This document shows positions 60,570 through 64,000 of a stretch of DNA of 64,000 bases, piece after piece. This stretch comes from Bailinhaonella thermotolerans. Its GTDB lineage: Bacteria > Actinomycetota > Actinomycetes > Streptosporangiales > Streptosporangiaceae. Position 1 is the stretch's first letter. Every line of letters begins with the position of its first letter. Both the position numbers and the translations under genes were made by a program. The notes below the pieces were generated by a model that saw only the letters and a list, made by a program, of their open reading frames with translations, ran no database searches and was not told the origin of the DNA. The stretch spans positions 96,067 to 160,066 of the forward strand of contig NZ_QZEY01000021.1 of assembly GCF_003594875.1 (NCBI RefSeq), written 5' to 3'.

Positions 60570-60593
60570 CGAATACTCTGAGCCGAGTATTCG
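60570..60593. promoter_or_regulatory. PadR operator
   Basis: CGAATACTC, 6 nt, GAGTATTCG: perfect 9-bp arms 41 nt upstream of the PadR start. ATACTC/GAGTAT inverted repeats are typical PadR sites, so autoregulation is likely. Confidence 0.8.
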
Positions 60594-60710
60594 CCTCCGG
60601 ATGTCCTTCGTCAACCCCACTCCCGCCGTACGGCCCGCCTCCGGGCCCGAGGGGCGTACGGCGGGGCCGCGCACTCCCTTGGCGTACGGCGGGGGGCCAC
60701 GCGCCTCCCT

Positions 60711-60764
60711 GGCGTACGGCGTGAGGCGCGGGCTCCCGGCGTACGGCGTGAGGCGCGGGCTCCC
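60711..60764. repeat. 27-bp tandem repeats with GCGTACGGC
   Basis: Two adjacent units of GGCGTACGGCGTGAGGCGCG plus GGCTCCC, preceded and followed by partial units between 60625 and 60777. They fill the gap between the PadR operator and the aldo/keto reductase gene. Confidence 0.8.
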
Positions 60765-60833
60765 GGGGCGTACGGGATCGGCGGGGCGCGGGGCGGATGC
60801 GCGGACGGGGGACGGACCCGGTAGAACGGCTTC

Positions 60834-61799
60834 ATGCGTTATCAGCGACTTGGCAAGACCGGCATGAAGGTCTCCCGGATCTGTCTCGGGATGATGAGCT
60901 ACGGGGACAAGGCCTGGCGGGACTGGGTCCTCGACGAGGCGGCGGCCGAGCCCTTCGTCCGGCTCGCCGCCGAGGCCGGGATCAACTTCTTCGACACCGC
61001 CGACATGTACTCCGACGGCGTGAGCGAGGAGATCACCGGGCGGCTGCTGCCCAAGTTCTTCCCGCGGCGCGAGGACTACGTGCTGGCGACCAAGGTGTTC
61101 TGGCCCACCGGCAGCGGGCCCAACGACCAGGGGCTGTCGCGCAAGCACGTCATGGCCTCGATCGACGCCTCGCTGCGGCGGCTCGGCACCGACCACGTGG
61201 ACCTGTACCAGATCCACCGGTGGGACGACCACACGCCCATCGAGGAGACCATGGAGGCCCTCCACGACATCGTGCGCGCGGGCAAGGCGCGCTACATCGG
61301 CGCGTCCTCGATGTACGCCTGGCAGTTCGCCAAGGCCCAGCACGTCGCCGAGGTGAACGGCTGGACGAGGTTCGTGTCGATGCAGAACCACTACAACCTG
61401 ATCTACCGCGAGGAGGAGCGGGAGATGATCCCTCTCTGCCTCGACCAGGGCGTGGGCCTGCTGCCGTGGAGCCCGCTCGCCCGCGGCCTGCTCGCGCGCC
61501 CCGCCGGGGAGCGCACCACCCGCCGCGAGTCCGACGGCATGATCGACTGGTGGTACGCCACGGCCGAGCCGGCGATCTTCGACCGCGTCGGCGAGCTGGC
61601 GGAGAAGCGCGGGGTGTCCCGGGCGCGGATCGGCCTGGCGTGGGTCCTGGCCAAGCCGGGCGTGACCGCCCCGATCGTCGGCGCGACCAAGCCGCATCAC
61701 CTGGAGGAGGCGATCGCGGCGACCGAGCTGGAGCTCACGCCGGAGGAGATCGCCTACCTGGAGGAGCCCTACAAGCCCCAGGCCGTCCAGGGCCACTGA
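60834..61799 (+). CDS. Aldo/keto reductase
   Basis: This 321-aa (beta/alpha)8 NADPH oxidoreductase has the catalytic tetrad Asp54, Tyr59 ([11 protein letters not shown]), Lys87 (LATKVFW) and His128 ([10 protein letters not shown]), plus [13 protein letters not shown] and [12 protein letters not shown] for cofactor binding. Resembles the AKR11/YhdN-type group. TAGAAC 8 nt before the ATG suggests a leaderless transcript. Confidence 0.92.
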   Translation: MRYQRLGKTGMKVSRICLGMMSYGDKAWRDWVLDEAAAEPFVRLAAEAGINFFDTADMYSDGVSEEITGRLLPKFFPRREDYVLATKVFWPTGSGPNDQGLSRKHVMASIDASLRRLGTDHVDLYQIHRWDDHTPIEETMEALHDIVRAGKARYIGASSMYAWQFAKAQHVAEVNGWTRFVSMQNHYNLIYREEEREMIPLCLDQGVGLLPWSPLARGLLARPAGERTTRRESDGMIDWWYATAEPAIFDRVGELAEKRGVSRARIGLAWVLAKPGVTAPIVGATKPHHLEEAIAATELELTPEEIAYLEEPYKPQAVQGH

Positions 61800-61859
61800 C
61801 CGGTCGTACGCCGGGGTCCCGCGCGCGCCGTCCCCCGGCGTACGGCGGGCGGAGGTGCG

Positions 61860-62040
61860 GCCGGGCTTTCCCGGAGGACGGAGCCGGGCCTTTCCGGGAG
61901 GACGCGGCCGGGCCTTCCGGGAGGGGCAAGCGGCCTCTCGGGAGGTGCGGTCGGCCTCGCAGGAGGGCGGCTGAGCCTTTCCGGGAGGACGCGGCCGGGC
62001 TTTCCCGGCGGGCGGTTGGGCCTTTGCAGGGGCGGGGGCC
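61860..62040. repeat. Degenerate 25-30 bp repeats upstream of ctaD
   Basis: About six variants of CCGGGCCTTTCCGGGAGGAC follow one another between the aldo/keto reductase stop and ctaD. Related pieces include GCCGGGCTTTCCCGG (self-complementary). No ORF here is convincing. Confidence 0.65.
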
Positions 62041-62083
62041 GGGGCGGATAGTTGAGGGCGGCGCGTTCTTTGGAGGTGCTGCC

Positions 62084-63784
62084 GTGGCGGCGACGATCCC
62101 GCGGACGACCAGGCCGGCCCCCACGCGCAAGGGCTCGATCCTCGCGTCGTGGCTGTCCAGCACGGACCACAAGGTGATCGGTCATCTCTACCTGATCACC
62201 TCGTTCGTGTTCTTCCTGCTCGCCGGCGTGATGGCGCTGGTGATCCGGGCGGAGCTGGCCTCGCCGGGGATGCAGTTCGTCAGCCGCGACCAGTACAACC
62301 AGCTCTTCACCGCCCACGGCACGGTGATGCTGCTGCTGTTCGCCACGCCGCTGTTCGCCGGCTTCGCCAACGAGATCATGCCGCTCCAGATCGGCGCGCC
62401 GGACGTCGCGTTCCCGCGGCTGAACATGTTCTCGTACTGGCTGTTCCTGTTCGGCGGGCTGATGGTCTTCGGCTCGTTCGTCACGCCCGACGGGGCGGCG
62501 AGCTTCGGCTGGACGGCGTACACACCGCTCTCGACGACCGTGGGCGAGCCCGGCATCGGCGGCGACCTGTGGATCATGGGGCTGGTGCTGTCAGGGCTCG
62601 GCACGATCCTGGGCGCCGTCAACTTCGTCACCACGATCATCGGGATGCGGGCGCCCGGGATGACGATGTTCCGGATGCCCATCTTCACCTGGAACACGCT
62701 GGTCACGTCGCTGCTCGTGCTGATGGCGTTCCCGGTGCTGGCGGCCACGCTGCTCATGCTGGAGTCCGACCGCAAGCTCGGGTCGCACATCTTCGACTCC
62801 GAGACCGGCGGGGCGATGATCTGGCAGCACCTGTTCTGGTTCTTCGGGCACCCCGAGGTCTACATCGTGGCGCTGCCGTTCTTCGGCATCATCACCGAGG
62901 TCATCCCGGTCTTCAGCCGCAAGCCGTTGTTCGGCTACACCGGCATGGTGGGGGCCACGATCCTCATCGCCGCGCTGTCCATGGCGGTGTGGGCGCACCA
63001 CATGTTCGCCACCGGGCAGGTGCTCCTGCCGTTCTTCTCGTTCATGACGTTCCTGATCGCCGTGCCGACGGGCGTGAAGTTCTTCAACTGGATCGGCACG
63101 ATGTGGCGGGGCCATCTCACGTTCGAGACGCCGATGCTGTTCGCGATCGGGTTCCTGGTGACCTTCCTGTTCGGCGGCCTGACCGGCATCATCCTGGCGT
63201 CGCCGCCGCTGGACTTCCCCGTCACCGACACCTACTTCGTGGTCGGCCACTTCCACTACGTGCTCTTCGGCACGGTCGTGTTCGCGATGTTCTCCGGCTT
63301 CTACTTCTGGTGGCCCAAGTGGACCGGCCAGATGCTCGACGACCGCGTCGGCAAGGTCCACTTCTGGACCCTCTTCGTCGGCTTCCACACGACGTTCCTG
63401 GTCCAGCACTGGGTGGGCGTCGAGGGCATGCCCCGCCGGTACGCCGACTACGGCCCGGACGACGGCTTCACCCTCCTCAACCAGATCAGCTCCGTCGGCG
63501 CCTTCCTCCTGGGCCTGTCCACCCTCCCCTTCCTCTGGAACGTCTGGCGCACCTGGCGCCGCGCCCCCAAGGTCCAGGTGGACGACCCCTGGGGCTACGG
63601 CGGCAGCCTGGAGTGGGCCACCTCCTGCCCCCCGCCCCGCCACAACTTCACCTCGCTCCCCCGCATCCGCAGCGACCGCCCCGCCTTCGACCTCCACTAC
63701 CCCGCCGCCGCCCGCCGTACGGAGGGAACCGAGATCGACGCGGTCAAGGGCGAGGACCCGCCGGCCCGCGAAGCCGAACACTAG
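62084..63784 (+). CDS. ctaD: Cytochrome c oxidase subunit I (aa3 type)
   Basis: The 566-aa heme-copper oxidase subunit I has about 12 membrane helices. Heme a ligand His in [20 protein letters not shown]; the CuB His-Tyr pair and proton-channel Glu in [14 protein letters not shown]; CuB histidines in WAHHMF; K-channel Lys in PTGVKFFNW; heme a3/a ligands in [11 protein letters not shown]. The GTG at 62084 has GGAGG at 8 nt. Other oxidase subunits are not adjacent, so it is a stand-alone copy, as often seen in actinomycetes. Confidence 0.95.
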   Translation: MAATIPRTTRPAPTRKGSILASWLSSTDHKVIGHLYLITSFVFFLLAGVMALVIRAELASPGMQFVSRDQYNQLFTAHGTVMLLLFATPLFAGFANEIMPLQIGAPDVAFPRLNMFSYWLFLFGGLMVFGSFVTPDGAASFGWTAYTPLSTTVGEPGIGGDLWIMGLVLSGLGTILGAVNFVTTIIGMRAPGMTMFRMPIFTWNTLVTSLLVLMAFPVLAATLLMLESDRKLGSHIFDSETGGAMIWQHLFWFFGHPEVYIVALPFFGIITEVIPVFSRKPLFGYTGMVGATILIAALSMAVWAHHMFATGQVLLPFFSFMTFLIAVPTGVKFFNWIGTMWRGHLTFETPMLFAIGFLVTFLFGGLTGIILASPPLDFPVTDTYFVVGHFHYVLFGTVVFAMFSGFYFWWPKWTGQMLDDRVGKVHFWTLFVGFHTTFLVQHWVGVEGMPRRYADYGPDDGFTLLNQISSVGAFLLGLSTLPFLWNVWRTWRRAPKVQVDDPWGYGGSLEWATSCPPPRHNFTSLPRIRSDRPAFDLHYPAAARRTEGTEIDAVKGEDPPAREAEH

Positions 63785-63909
63785 CTCGCGTTCTCCCCCC
63801 TCACCCGGCGAAGATCCGCGATACTGATCGCACCGCGACCCGCCCACCGAGACACGCAGGCCCCCTCGGATACCCCCACACTCCCCCGATCATGCACAAT
63901 TAGGCGGGA

Positions 63910-63983
63910 GCGCCCTTAGCTCAGCTGGACAGAGCACCGGACTTCTAATCCGACGGTCGCAGGTTCGAATCCTGCAGGGCGCG
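63910..63983 (+). tRNA. tRNA-Arg (anticodon TCT)
   Basis: The acceptor stem GCGCCCT/AGGGCGC is perfect. The D arm has AGCTCAGCTGGACAGAGC, the anticodon loop CTTCTAA (anticodon TCT at 63944-63946), and the T arm GCAGGTTCGAATCCTGC. No encoded CCA. The outermost anticodon-stem pair appears as C-A. A CACAAT box lies about 15 nt upstream. Confidence 0.95.
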
Positions 63984-64000
63984 CGATCACTGCCAGGGAA

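Overview
The window is very GC-rich actinomycete DNA with strong third-position GC bias. GTG starts are frequent, 4-nt ATGA/GTGA gene overlaps are pervasive, and several genes appear to be leaderless. XRE/DUF397 pairs, a DnaE2/DUF6504 pair, a DUF4328 protein, many TetR regulators and an actinobacterial-type LexA box fit a Streptosporangiales- or Streptomyces-like organism. The species cannot be named from the sequence alone.

Layout. 1-19740 (left-pointing) is a cobalamin (vitamin B12) block. A cobalamin riboswitch at about 19565-19735 leads into chlID-cobO-cobB-small ORF-GNAT-cobI-cobM-cbiD-cobL-cbiG/cobJ-ferredoxin-cobH-cbiX; almost every junction after cobO is a 4-nt overlap. Past a right-pointing membrane-protein gene (6117-7130) come cobC/cobD, cobT, cysG/cobA and a GTPase gene that runs off the left edge and carries an about 800-residue acidic repeat region before its P-loop. 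19816-24600 holds a GNAT gene and lutCBA, with a divergent GntR regulator and a perfect operator palindrome between lutA and the regulator. 24600-25611 is largely gene-free but contains a small secreted-peptide gene (38 aa, ending GGEYCC) with its own promoter and a distal terminator. 25561-32547 carries an F420-dependent oxidoreductase of the Rv3520c type behind a consensus KstR operator, a DUF6461 protein, a winged-helix protein, an XRE regulator overlapping a duplicated DUF397 gene, and a divergent P450/TetR pair. 32735-38218 has an ABC exporter, an orphan LuxR response regulator, a DUF4328 protein and a TetR regulator. 38336-45898 has a beta-lactamase-fold serine hydrolase, an SOS-controlled DUF6504-dnaE2 unit and an MFS/TetR pair. 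46131-49745 is cobN, the large subunit that should work with ChlID. 50057-54191 has a patatin, a KstD-like flavoenzyme with a divergent TetR regulator, and an unknown protein. 54292-57678 returns to B12 (cobQ, cbiB) plus an APH-type kinase. 57885-60529 is an ABC-2 exporter with a PadR regulator. 60834-63983 has an aldo/keto reductase, ctaD and tRNA-Arg(TCT).

How it fits together. The B12 genes cover uroporphyrinogen III methylation, most of the corrin ring methylations, both a CbiX-type early and a CobN/ChlID-type late cobalt chelatase, a,c-diamidation, adenosylation, cobyric acid formation, aminopropanol attachment and lower-ligand activation. cobK, cobG, cobU and cobS are not in the window. 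Two loci (the KstR-boxed oxidoreductase and the KstD-like enzyme) hint at steroid metabolism.

Intergenic DNA is dominated by the motif CGTACGGC, which forms the stems of long hairpins between genes, often between convergent ones, and also local tandem repeats. No insertion sequence, CRISPR array or phage segment was recognised.
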